Of a stretch of DNA of 64,000 bases, positions 11,016 to 23,100 are shown in pieces. Where the stretch lies: contig JALMGJ010000005.1 of the NCBI GenBank assembly GCA_023362775.1, positions 37,319,463 through 37,383,462 on the forward strand, given 5' to 3'. A model generated the notes under the pieces. That model did no database searches. It was not told where the DNA came from and worked only from the letters and a program-made list of their open reading frames with translations. The stretch's first letter is position 1. Each line of letters begins with the position of its first letter. The DNA comes from Charina bottae. Taxonomy: Eukaryota; Chordata; Lepidosauria; Squamata; Charinaidae. Position numbers and translations under genes: made by a program.

Positions 11016-12409
11016 GATAGTTGAATATTGTGAATTTATATTTTGATCAATATTTTAGCCCCTATGAGAGTAGCACTAGAAAATTAGTTAGAAAATTAGT
11101 TCCACTGACAAAGTCAACATGATATGAGATTAGTTATAACAATTCTGTTCTGCAAAGCAAATTTGATTAGGTCTGCAAAACTGCAACATCACTTCTGTTC
11201 TGCTGAAAATCTTTGATCCTGGTTGTCTGTAAGAGAGTTGCACAATATAGACAATAAGATAAGCTGACCTTACAAAAGTTATAGTAAATACAATTCAGTA
11301 TTTATTAAATGAATAAATTTCTTGTAGCAGTTTCATATCAGTATATAACTTACTAGAATTGTGATTAAAATCTAAGACATACTTTCAGTAAAGAATAGTT
11401 GCTGAATTAAGACAGCAACTGAATTAAAATATCATAGTAGTGTTTCTGATAGACTATCGGTATACCAGTATTCCAAAATCTACAAATGCCTCTTTTCTCA
11501 ATGATAACAAATGCATTCAGTTCATTATTTCTATCATGAGGCTGACATTAAAATGCATATCTCATTGCTATAATACTTGGTCTGATTTTTGAACTTTTTG
11601 ATTGGGTTCAGATATCATGGTTTGCTCAATCACTAGCACAATGTATAAATCTTAAATTTTTATTTCTTTCTTATGCTCTGTTTTTGTAGTTCTATAGAAC
11701 TTCTGTTTCTACATTCCATTGCTTGGATATTCTCCAATTATGGATTTTTATTTTATTTTTATGGAGCAACATGGTTGTTGTTTTATACATTCTCAGTAGA
11801 CAGAAATGATTGTCCACATTAGCAGACGATCAGTAAGAAAGGAAACCCTATCAACAAAATACCATTAAGGAGATAATTGGCTCATACAGATCACTTAATA
11901 TTGTATATATTCTGCTAGTAACTGTAGCAAATTGCTAGCAACTGTAGTAAACTGCTAAGGCCCACAGGGTGAAAGATAGAACAGGAGGATCCAAACCTAC
12001 TCTTCCAGAAGACTTCTGGGTCTTCACATCTGATCTTGCCCCTGCGTTGGGGTAGTAGCTTATTAGTTTCTGTTGCCACTACCTATCTTTCAGGGACACC
12101 TCACCTGGCATCTACCCCCAAACCTCAGTGTGTGAGAAAAATAGGACTCTGACATCTTGTGCTGCCTTTCTGGTGATTAAAAGGTTAAAACATGAAAGTT
12201 GAAATCATTTCTATGGTGCCACCTCCTGGCCATATAGCACAGAAGTGTGGTGAATAGAGTACAGTATTTAGGCTTCCTCCTCTTGGGAGATAAACCAACC
12301 TCACAGGAGATAAACAACATCAAAATTTATGAAAAGAAAAAAGAGAGAAAAAGAGAAAGAGAAAAGAGAATATGTGTCCCTCTGTGAAGGAATGTAGAAA
12401 TCTGGAATG
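11016..12409. other. AT-rich intronic sequence, no element recognised
   Basis: Searched by eye on the minus strand for the NDPK exons expected after NME9 exon 6 (an IIKPDA-type motif or the HGSDS-type end). None was seen. A purine-rich stretch occurs at about 12330-12375. Confidence 0.35.
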
Positions 12410-12625
12410 GGGAAGGAATGAGCAAACTATTAAGGAGGGAGTTTCAGAAAAGATTACTCAGTCCTGAGAAAGAAGGAAGGGTGAGAAAGAAATTCAGAAT
12501 AACCCTATCCTGGTTTTGTTTAATATAAGATGGAATAGAGAGAAACTCTGACAGACTTTTAAGATTCTACAACGATGAGCATTCCTAGAATCCCTGCTAT
12601 GCTTGTTTTGCCTACTTCAAAGTGC
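12410..12625. repeat. unclassified dispersed repeat, copy 2 of 2
   Basis: Direct counterpart of 2740-2960, clearly diverged. See that entry for the shared blocks. Confidence 0.5.
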
Positions 12626-13013
12626 TGACACCCACCAACTCCTGATATTTAAACGTTCAATTTTCATAACTTCTACAGAGACATAAAGCACATGAGAACA
12701 GGGAAAACAAATAAAAAACCTAGTGCAAATTTCTGGCTAAACCTTTACCTATTTCAAAGAAATCAAATTCTTGAAGAAAATAAGTCTCTGCTTCAAGGTT
12801 CCTGGCTTTTTCCGGCTTTTTCCAATATTAATCAAAGGTTGCTGGGAACAATGGGTGTCCCATTCTTTATACAACTCTCCCTGGAGATTTGTACCCTTTG
12901 TTTTAAAGCTACTATGGGATGTGGACTAAGTGTCTGAGCCTGGCTTGCAGGCTACATCCACAGTAGCAAAAATAGACATTTTCACCTGACTCCACTAATG
13001 ACACTCTCTAAGC

Positions 13014-13141
13014 CAGTGTTTCTCAACCTTGGCAACTTTAAGATGTGTGAACTTCAACTCACGGAATTCCCCTTGGCTGACTGGGGGATTCTGGGAGTTG
13101 AGATCTACACATCTTAAAGTTGCCAAGGTTGAGAAACACTG
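13014..13141. mobile_element. palindromic hAT-type MITE
   Basis: The 128-bp element starts cagtgtttctcaaccttggc and ends with the reverse complement of the same string. The arms pair over roughly 60 bp, so nearly the whole element is a hairpin. An exact 8-bp duplication, ctctaagc, flanks it (13006-13013 and 13142-13149), which assigns it to the hAT superfamily. Confidence 0.9.
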
Positions 13142-14109
13142 CTCTAAGCAGTTTATACTGTACAGAACATACCTTAATGGCAATGTCTTCCACAAATTAA
13201 AGATCTATTCAGATGATTCTTATGTCATGATTGTGAATATGGTTCCAGCTGGCTTTTCCTGGCAGCCTAACTCAACTTATTAATAGCCACTGCTGGCTTT
13301 TTAAATGGTTGTTTCATGGTTCTTGTGTTGTATGGCAGTGACATCCAATCATGCTTACCAGAGAACCCACCTAAGAGAACCAATAGTTCAGTTTAGATTT
13401 GTCTCTCTTTTAAGCAGTGAATTACTGGATTCTAATACAGCAGCTATATGCACTACTTGCCTGATTGATAACATGACTTCTGAAATATACTTGTTTAAAG
13501 TTTATCTATATGCCTTGACAACTTGTACTAAAGAGAGCTGTGTATGATCCAATTTATTTTCTCCAAAGGAGAAAATAATCCATAACTTTGTTCAAAATCC
13601 TCCACACAATATATAGAAAAACAGTTGTAGGAACTAACAGGTTAATTAATCTAGGATGAATGAAAGGAAATCAACACAAGAAAAAAGAAAAGTTAATCTT
13701 AAGACCAATATCAAAGACAGGATACTTCCTTTTTTAAAGTTATGAAACTATTATTTTAGCTTTTCAGTCAGGATAAACAATTGAATGAAAAATTGGCAGA
13801 AAACACTCAAAGCTCTAAATACTTATCTGACAATGCAAAACTAATTTCTTTGCATATATGATCCCTGGGAGAAATAATACTGCTATGTAGAAAAATGGCT
13901 TTTTCCATATTTTATAAACATCTTAGATTTCAACGCCCATCATTTCCAGCCAGCATGTAACACACGTCTGGAGGATACTGGGCTGGGGAAAGCTTAAGTA
14001 GCAAGAACATTGCTGAAACCTGAAGTATCTGAAAGAGCTCACCACTTCAACTAGGGAGAATTTTAATAACAGTGCTGGTTATGTCTCTGTATAAGTTAGA
14101 ACAGCATAC

Positions 14110-14194
14110 CTGCTTCTTCATTCTCACTGTCTTCTTCCAGCCCTTCTCCAACAATAGTATTTTCTTCTTGCTTAGGTAGGGCTTCATCATGGAT
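14110..14194 (-). CDS. NME9: NME9 coding exon 6
   Basis: 85 nt between an acceptor ending ggctag and the donor GTATGC. It starts in phase 0 (IHDEALPKQ...) and ends with one base of a split codon. It encodes the acidic linker that follows the thioredoxin domain; human NME9 has a matching KDEALSDEDE-type start here. Confidence 0.85.
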
Positions 14195-17100
14195 CTAGCC
14201 TCATAATATAAGATATTGCAAATTATAGACTGTATTAGAAAGCAAACAGTTTTTTAAAGCAATCTACTGTAGCTATTCTTTAGTAGTAAGTGGTTGGTGA
14301 CTTTTTTCTCCTACAGAATGTGATATATGAGTATTTCCTATGTTTATTGTAAAATGCACTGGCTTTATTGACAAGCTTAAGTAATTACCTCACTTGGGTC
14401 TTGGGATGGATTTCCATCCCTGTTATAGGGCCACAAAACTTTTAACCTGGAATAACAGCAGTGACTTGGAGATCTGATAGGGTCAGTAGCACCATCTCTA
14501 CCCAGGGATGCACTAAATTTACGTTCTGAGACAGACTGTAGCTTGAATCATGTCAACTGGATTTCTATTTTCTCAGTGGAAACGTTTCACTCCTTATCCA
14601 AGGAGCTTCTTCAGTCTGAGCAAAGTTGGTAAGGGAATCCTAAATATGTTCCTAGGTAGCTGTGTGACCTTACACCTGGGGCTAGGTCATGGTTATATTG
14701 AGATGTTATTTTAAGTCCTTTTATCATCTAAAGGAGGATCGTTAAGATCACCATGCTGCTGTTGAGCTTGTGAAATGGTCTTAATCTTCCTAGGCACAGA
14801 AGACAAAGCGGGGAGGAAGATGGGGGAAAGATTATGCCTGAGGCCCCAGGCATAATCTTTCCTGTTTATCTCCAAGGCTTAATGTTTCAAACTGCTCACA
14901 ATTAAGGATACATACTAAACAAAAGCTAATGAAGATGTAATTAAGTTCTGGGTTCTAGACCAGAAGAATACTTTTTCAAGGACCTCCATTCCTCTGTTAT
15001 TTATATATTTGGTTGATATGTTGTTCAAATCAATAACTGTCTCTGACCAGCTTATAGACCTACTCATTAAGTGATAAAGATAAAAATATAACACCATAAC
15101 AACATTCCAATAATAAATAATCCAAAAAGAAAAAACTTAGTACCAGGAAATTATTTAGTCAACAAGCATTTCCCTACAGCAGAGCTTTCCAAACTGTGTG
15201 TCGCGACACAAAAGTGTGTCGCCACACACAGTCTGGTGTGTTGCCACACAACCCGGAAGCGCTGATCATCATCAGCGCTTCCAGGTTTTCCCGCGGCGAC
15301 ACACCAATGGTGGCGCGCAAAAACCGAAAGCGGCAGCAGCGCTTCCGGGTTTTTGCACGCTGCCGCAACGGCGGCACTTCTGGGTTTTCCCGCGGCGACA
15401 CACCAACGGCGGTTGGTGTATCGCTGCGGGAAAACTTTGGAAAGCCCTGCCCTACAGAATGTAATCATCCAATTTTTCAGCCCCCAATGGCTTGCTGAAA
15501 CATAGGGGACAATCTGATCTCCAGGGGGATACTATTCCATAGAAGGAGAGCAGTAATGGAGAAGTTGCCTCCATATTCCAGAAGGTGACTAAGACCTCAG
15601 CAGAACAGGCCACCATAACCTCAGGAAAAACCTCATTGTAGAAGTACTAAATCCATGCTTCCCCAGGGTAGGAGACTAATAATGCTACACAATGTGTCTA
15701 TTTGGAAGTAACAGTTGAGTTTTTTCAAGTCTGCTGTCTTTCCCCAGAATTCCCAGTCAGAATGGCCAGCCCATCTGGTATGTAGACTGATCTCTTCCAA
15801 TCTGTTGGCCATTGTATATTTCTCCAGATTTTTTTAAAAAAATTAAAATTTTTATCCCACCTTTATTATTTTTACAAATAACTCAAGGCAGGGAACATAC
15901 CTAATACTCCTTCCTCCTATTTTCCGCACAACAACAACCCTGTGAGGTGAGCTGGGCTGAGAGACAGTGACTGGTCCAAAGTCACCCAGCTGGCTTTTTG
16001 CTTTGCTTTTTGCTTTGCTGGCATAGTTTGGTTAGAATCTGAACAGATACTTCTTCTGTTGCTTGCCATACTTCTGTAGATATTCCACCAATGCTTGTAG
16101 CCTTCTGTCTTGCTAATGACCAGAGCGCCGATTTAACTTCATCTTCTATTACTAGAGGTTCTTATAAATAGGTATTGTGGACATTGATATCTCTACTATA
16201 GAGAATTTCAGTTTACTCCTTCCTCTTTGTTTGATATTCTTTAAATCAGTTACTATATGTTCATTGGCATCCTTTAGTATACCAATTCAACATTGGAAAC
16301 GCCTTCTGAGTTGGAAATATTTTGGAAGACTTTCCTTGTTTTTCTGTGTCTGTTTCTATCTTCAGTGTCTTTACTCATGCTGCTGTAATACTGCTTCTTG
16401 TCTTTTCTAACAGCTGTCTGAAATTCTTTGTTAAGTTCCTTCCTGAGATCTTTATCTTTTTGGCTTCTCTCCCCTTCTTGGCAATTTTTACCATATGTTC
16501 TGATATCTAGTTTGCTTTTTTCTTTTTCTTGGTCTTTGGTGGTCTCTCTTCACATCTTTGATTTTATCCCACAGTTCCTCTGGTTCTCTATCAATGAGGT
16601 TCACAACTTCAAAACAATTCCTAATGTTCTCCTTGAAAATGGTGGGCATATGCTCAAGATCATATTGTAGAACTGGTTGGCTTTCTTCTTTTGCTTTAGT
16701 TTGACTCAGAACTTGCACATGAGCAGTTTGTGATCAGTTCCACAGTCAGTCCCTGGTCTAGTCTTTGCTGTTATAATTGAGCTCTTCCACTTCCTTGTAC
16801 CAATAATATAGTCTATTTAATTCCTGAGTGATGTTGATGTATATAGGCATTGTTTGGTTGTTTGAAGACTCTATTAGTAATAAAGGAAATCATTGGAGTG
16901 GCAGAAATTGATATACCATTCTTCTGCTTTATTTTGGCTTCTTAGGCCATGCAGTCCAACTATGTTTTCCAGGGATGGAACTAGGGTCTGTGTCACCCTG
17001 GGCAAACATGGATTCCGTGCCCCCCCCATGGGTTATTTTGTCATTTTAGCGCCCCCTGGGTGTCATTTTGGCGCACCCCTCAGCGCGGCGCCCGGGGCAC

Positions 17101-20100
17101 ATGCCCCACTTGCCCCCCCTAGATGTGGCCCTCCTTACTATTTCTAACTTTTACATTCCAACAACAAGCAGCATATCTTGCTTTCATGTTCTGTTGATTT
17201 CAGATTGAATTTGACCATAAAACCTGTCAACCTTCTTTTCATCTGCATCAGTGGCTGGAGCATAAACTTGGATAATCATCATATTAAAGGTTTGTCTGTG
17301 AAATCTGATTGATATAATTCAGTCATTGATTGTGTTGTAGCTAAGTAAATACCCTAACTATAAAAGCAATACTGTTCCTTCTTTGTTGTTCATGTCCTGA
17401 ATGGTAAACAACATGATCTTTTGACTGAAAGTGTTTTTAATTCTGGTCCATTTCAATTCACTGATGCCTAAGATATCAATGTGTAGCCAATTCATTTCAT
17501 ATTTCACTGTGTTGAGCTTTTTCATGTTCATACTTCTTACATTTCTTTGTAGCTTTGGATTTTTTTTCCTGCATGGGAACATTAGCAACTAAACATCCCA
17601 AAGTCTTTAATCTAGCTGAATCATAACACCATTAATACTCTTGAGAGATCCTCAGCTCTTTCTCAGTAGCATGTTGAGTGCCATCCAACCTGAAGGACCC
17701 ATCAGCCAGAATGATAATGATTTAGTCTATCTGTTCTTTCCATGTTATTTTCTTGGTAAAATACAGGAATGGTTTACCACTGTCTTCTCCTATGCAGTAT
17801 GAAATGATGCCTTTGCTGCTGTCACTTAAGTGATCATCCCCCTCCAGCATCTTCCTATATCACTGTTGCCCAGTATAGGTGTCTGCTTGCTTTATCTGGG
17901 CAGCTGAGATAACCTTCACACGTGGGTGACCCTGCTGGGTGTATATGCTCTTGGCATACACTCCTGGCATTCTTTGCTCATCCCTTTCGAGAACACCACA
18001 CCACCATGATACAATAGCAGAGCAGGACTTGAGGGGGCTAAGGACTCTCCCAACTCTATAATTCTAATTGTAATTAAATGGCAAGACTTGTTATTACCAC
18101 CACTCTATCTGCTCCATGATCCAAGACTCTCTTTTCTGCTTGTAGCTGCTCCAGAATGGTTTTCTGTAACAATGGTGCATTTGCTCCTCTTACAACAGCT
18201 ACCAATTCTCCCCCCTGAATCAAAACAGAAAAGAGTTACTTTATTTTACAAACGCAGTTCATGTCAACACACATACACTGCTATTGTCAATAGAAGACTT
18301 TCTATTTTACTGTTGAAAACTTGGCATTATAAATATTGAAAGAGTTGCATTCTCAACAAGTGCAGACATCAAGTGAGAAAAAAAGTCTTAAATTTAGCAA
18401 AAGATTGAGAAAAATAAGGCATGGAAAGAAAACTGAAGAATGTAAATCTTTTTCCTACATTTTAAAAAAAATATTACTGATATATAAACGTCTTCAAATT
18501 TAACTGGTGATAAATTAATTGACAATTTCATAATAAATTAAGCAAATTGATTTGAGCCAGTTCAGTGTAATGGTTAAGGTGCTGGACTAGAAACTGTGAG
18601 ACCATGAGTTCTAGGCCTCCCTTGGGCATGGAAACCAGCTGGGTAACTTTGGGCCAGTCCCTCTCTCTCAGTCCAATCCATTTCACAAGGTTGCTGTTGT
18701 AAGGGGAAAAAAGAGGTGGGAGTATTATGACCACCTGGAGTTGTACAAAAATAAAGGTGGGATATAAATCAAATAAATAAATAAATAGGGGTGCAATTCT
18801 ACACAGGAAACTCTTGTCAAGCCCCATGTAGCTGACAAAATCAAGAAAGCAAGAATGAAGTGGATTTCAGGAAAGTGACTTTATTCTTAGCCTGGGGTGA
18901 AAACAGAACCTTGAAAACTGTAAGAGTAAATTCCCAGCCACATACAATGAATTAAGATGGAGTTTCTTTGAATGCTTTCTTCCCTCATCTCTCACATCTA
19001 AACTGTGTTTTTCTCAGAAAAACCAAATGCTTCATTCCACAATTTTACAATGCATTACCCAGCATCACTCTTAATAAAAATTATGTTACTCAATTTTCAT
19101 ATTTCCTGCCCTATATAGGAAGCAATCACCAATATTTGGCTGTGTTCCCTTAACTTTCCAGGACATGCTTAGCTGAGCACTCAGAATTTTATATGCATAT
19201 TGTAGGAGACATAAATGATGCAAAGAAGGATTATTTGCTTATGTTCATGGCATTTAACATATAGACTGAGTTCATACACCACACTAAGTTATAATATGGT
19301 TTGTTTGGTTTTAGCTTACTGTGCTGTATGACCCAAGCCATTGTGTGATCCAGTCCACTGTGTTTTGTAACCATAGGTGCAAATCAGATCAACATAGTTT
19401 ATTCAACAAAGCATGGGTTGGCAAAATTATAGCCCATAAAATTTAAAACTGAAAATTATGTTAGCCTACATTATACATATATATTTTATTTATTATATTT
19501 ATGAATTTATTAACCACTTTAGTCAAGGCAACTCCTGGTGGTATACAAAAGCAACAGCAACAGCCAATGCAATAACAATAAAATACATAATAATATAATA
19601 TAAGTTTTAAGTTAAGTTAAGTTTTAAGTTAAAATTACAATTAATACAACATTCCTGGCACTGGGAGCTCTATGATAATGAAATACAAGTTGCTTGTCAG
19701 GATAATACATATAAGATGCTACACTTTCCAGCTATAATATGCATCTCTACATACAAGCTAATGAAGAATAATCAAACTAGCATGTTATATAGAAATTTCT
19801 GTGGAGTCCTTGGTGCTCTCTTGCAGATGTTTCATTGCCAGACTAGGCAACATCTTCAGTGCGAAAAGGGAGTGGGATTTGCTCTCTGTTTATATACCAT
19901 GGCTTGTCCTGCCTGTGTTGGTGGGGGTGTTGTTCCCCCCTTAGGAGTTCCTTGATTGGGCTGTTGTTTGCTGCTTGGTTGATGGACTGAGTTAATAGTT
20001 CCTTGATTAGGGTATATTGTGCTGTTTGATTGTTCCTCTGGTGCTAATCTTGGTGTTAATCTTTGCATATCTGGGTACTGATTGCCGGCAAGGAGGTGTT

Positions 20101-23100
20101 CTGGTCTTTTGGCTTTTCTATTGTCTCTCATGAATGGTATGTAAGTGTTGTTTACCTCTATGTGTCTGTTGATGGCTGCTTTGTCTGAGTGCCAAGCTTC
20201 CAGGAATTCTCTAGCGTTTTTGGACTTGGCTTGGTTTAAGATGCTCACAGTTTCCCAGTTGAATGTATGGTTGAGTCTGTCCATGTGTTGTGAGATTAAG
20301 GAGTTTTCATCGTGTCTTCTGACTGCTAGTTGGTGTTCGTGGATGCGCTCTGCTAATCTTCTGCCTGTCTGTCTGGAGCACTTGGTTAGTGTGGGTAGAT
20401 TTCCAGTAGACTCCCTTTTTGCACTGAAGATGTTGCCTAGTCTGGCAATGAAATATCTGCAAGAAAACAACAAGGCTCAGAGAGCACCAAAGACTCCACA
20501 GTGCAACCCTGAGCTACAAATATTCTCTTCGATAGAAATTTCTGGAACAAACGTACTGTCTTTTAAACAAACCTGGCAAAGTTTATTAGAAAAAAAATAC
20601 TGATAGGAATATTTTCTAATGAAATTGGCTTTTCATACTAACTTACACCATAAAACAGAAAGGTTGGCTCACATTTTCCACGATATTTCTCTAGAGCATC
20701 AGTTGAATCTACCTCAGCCTAAATGAAAAGTAGACAAGAAAATAGAGTAAAATAAATGTTCACAACTCCATGACACCCAAGATTTGCCAACTACTGCAAG
20801 CAAGATTTAGTGAACACATATCCCTTAATAAGTAAAACCATGGTTGTGTAGCATGCTACCAATGCATCAGTGTATCATGAAAGTACTTTTCAATGGTCTT
20901 CTACTAAGTTTACTGTTCTGCCAATATGTTGACTGTGTTTGCACAACATATTGAACCACAAATAAGCCAACCATATTTAAGCTTAGTGTATTGTGCAAAC
21001 GCAGTGTGTTTGTTTCATTTATGGCTCACTGTGTCTTGTGAACCCAGAAAATTTGATTAAGTTAATAATGTGTGAGCATGTCATTCAAACACGCCTAATG
21101 GCTCAGTTACCAGTGGGCTTCTGGATGCAATTCGAAGTGCAGGTGGTCATCTATAAAGCCTTCATGGCACAGGGTCTTAACTTTTGTAGTAGCACCTTTC
21201 TCTAATTGTTTCTGCCTGTCCTATACAATCTATAATACTGCACTGTACTGTACTGTACTGCACAATACTATACAAAGGGTTGGCAAGGCTCTTGGTCCCA
21301 TCTATAAAGTAATGTTATCTTATTGGACCCAGGAGGCATACCTTTTCTGTAGCCACACCTGCCTTTTGGAACAGTTGGCCCCCAAAGTCTGTATGGACCT
21401 GACCCTGCTGATTTTTAAGAGGGCATCAAAGACCTGGTTCTTCCCACAGGCATTGAGTTAGGGATAACATGTGAACCTGCAAATTCTGATGTAGTAGAGG
21501 TTGTTTTGCCTCCCTAGTAATGGTTGCTTTTTATTACTATTCTTTTTGCTTGTTTTTACCTGTTTTCTTATCCTCTATAAATGGACTAGAGTAATTGGTG
21601 AGTGGGTGGCCTTGGAAATTGACTAAATGAAATTAAAATAAAATAAAATTGTGGCAATCCTATTGCATAAGCATAAGATTATAACTAGCTGACTGTTTAA
21701 ATAGATTTGAAGCTATCTCTTACCACAGCAAAATGCAGCAGGTCACCACCAAGTTCATTTCTTATTTTCTTGAAGAGATTAACAACTGTTTTACATGGTC
21801 CACACCAGCCTTGATAAGCATCTACTACTATAAAGAGATTAACCTATGTCAGCAGAATTGTGGCATGTCAGAATAACTCCAGTAATTAATCACACATCTA
21901 GAAATGAAAAGAGTTAATTATTATAATAATCTGATAGAACTAATGAATGCCTACAAATGCCCTTTTCTATTTGCTACAATTTTTAGATAGGAGGTTGCTT
22001 TAATGGTTTGGGAGATACAACACAGAATACCTACAAATTCTGCATCAACCCAAATAAGCTTTTCTTGCTGATGTTCCTGCCTTCAAATGGATGTCCTCGG
22101 AGTATTAACAGAGTTGGGCAATTGCCATCCAGACTTGACTGCACATTATAGGCTTGCGTGCAGCAGCAGCTGTTGCTGAAGAAGTTCTTCCATTCGACAG
22201 AACATCCATTCAGAGACATTAATGTGTAGCATCACTTAGGAAAATGATGATTCATACTGCTGTGATGATCTGAATACTAATATCAGTTATCTATATGAGT
22301 CTCTTCTAAAATGGTGTTCTCAGTTGCTTTATGAAAATTCAAGTCCAAAACATCTGGAGAAACTTGGTTGGAGTAGACTTACATGAATGTGCCACAATAG
22401 CACTGAGAGGAAAAGATGTCAATGAAATGAAAAGATTCTGTGTAGTTACTGGTATTATTTATCAATGCAGAATATAGGTGTTGAGATTCTTTAGCAAGTG
22501 CTCTTAGTGCAGGGATAGAGAATTGGTTTGCTACTTCCTACCTTGAGTTTTATTGCTATAGAAGCATTTTTATTTAGATTTGTAGAAGGAAAGAATGTGT
22601 CAAAAATATTTTTATAAGGTAAGGATAATGTTTTACAATACTATATAATCAGAACAAAACAAATAAAAGGAGATACTATACCCCTTAATTTCTTTTCCCT
22701 TCCTTATATAAATTGCCAATGTATAGTTATATTACTGAACAGCAATAGAGAAAATGAACCCCATAAAATAATTGTAATTAAAGATCTTACCAATCAATCC
22801 TTTGGACCCCAGCAGTTCTTCCCAGTGTTCTTGATTACTGACAACCATCTGCATGAAAATTAAACAATATTACTAAGAAACCTGGCAATAAGCAAAATAG
22901 CCTTTTAGAGTATAGCTTCCTGAAAAAAGATTTGATGGGTTAATACAAGAATAATTTGCATTTTTGTGTTACTAAAAACTACTCGTAGAAGATCAAGTCA
23001 TAATTTAGTTATATTACATTAAAAAGTTTTCTTTGGACAAAAATACAAACTGGTAAGAAAGAAAAAAAATAATTGGAAATTATAGGATACATAGCAAGAA

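Larger units (their letters stand above)
19801..20530 (-). mobile_element. Penelope-like element, C-terminal part with inverted ends
   Basis: On the minus strand an open frame of 205 codons (20473 to 19856) contains a GIY-YIG-type segment typical of PLE C-termini: TGRRLAERIHEHQLAV, an SLISQHMDRLNHTFNW block and an NAREFLEAWHS end. The reverse transcriptase is missing, so the copy is 5'-truncated. The terminal sequence (hammerhead-like core, cttgcag, gagagcaccaaggactcc) occurs at both ends in opposite directions, the usual PLE arrangement. Its nearest relative in the window is the fragment at 10555-11015. Confidence 0.8.

Noticed and set aside
11016..14109. NME9 nucleoside diphosphate kinase exons
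   Set aside because: Searched by eye on the minus strand for IIKPDA-like and HGSDS-like motifs without success. They probably lie beyond the left edge.
20145..20603. 152-codon plus-strand open frame
   Set aside because: Shadow of the Penelope GIY-YIG frame on the opposite strand.
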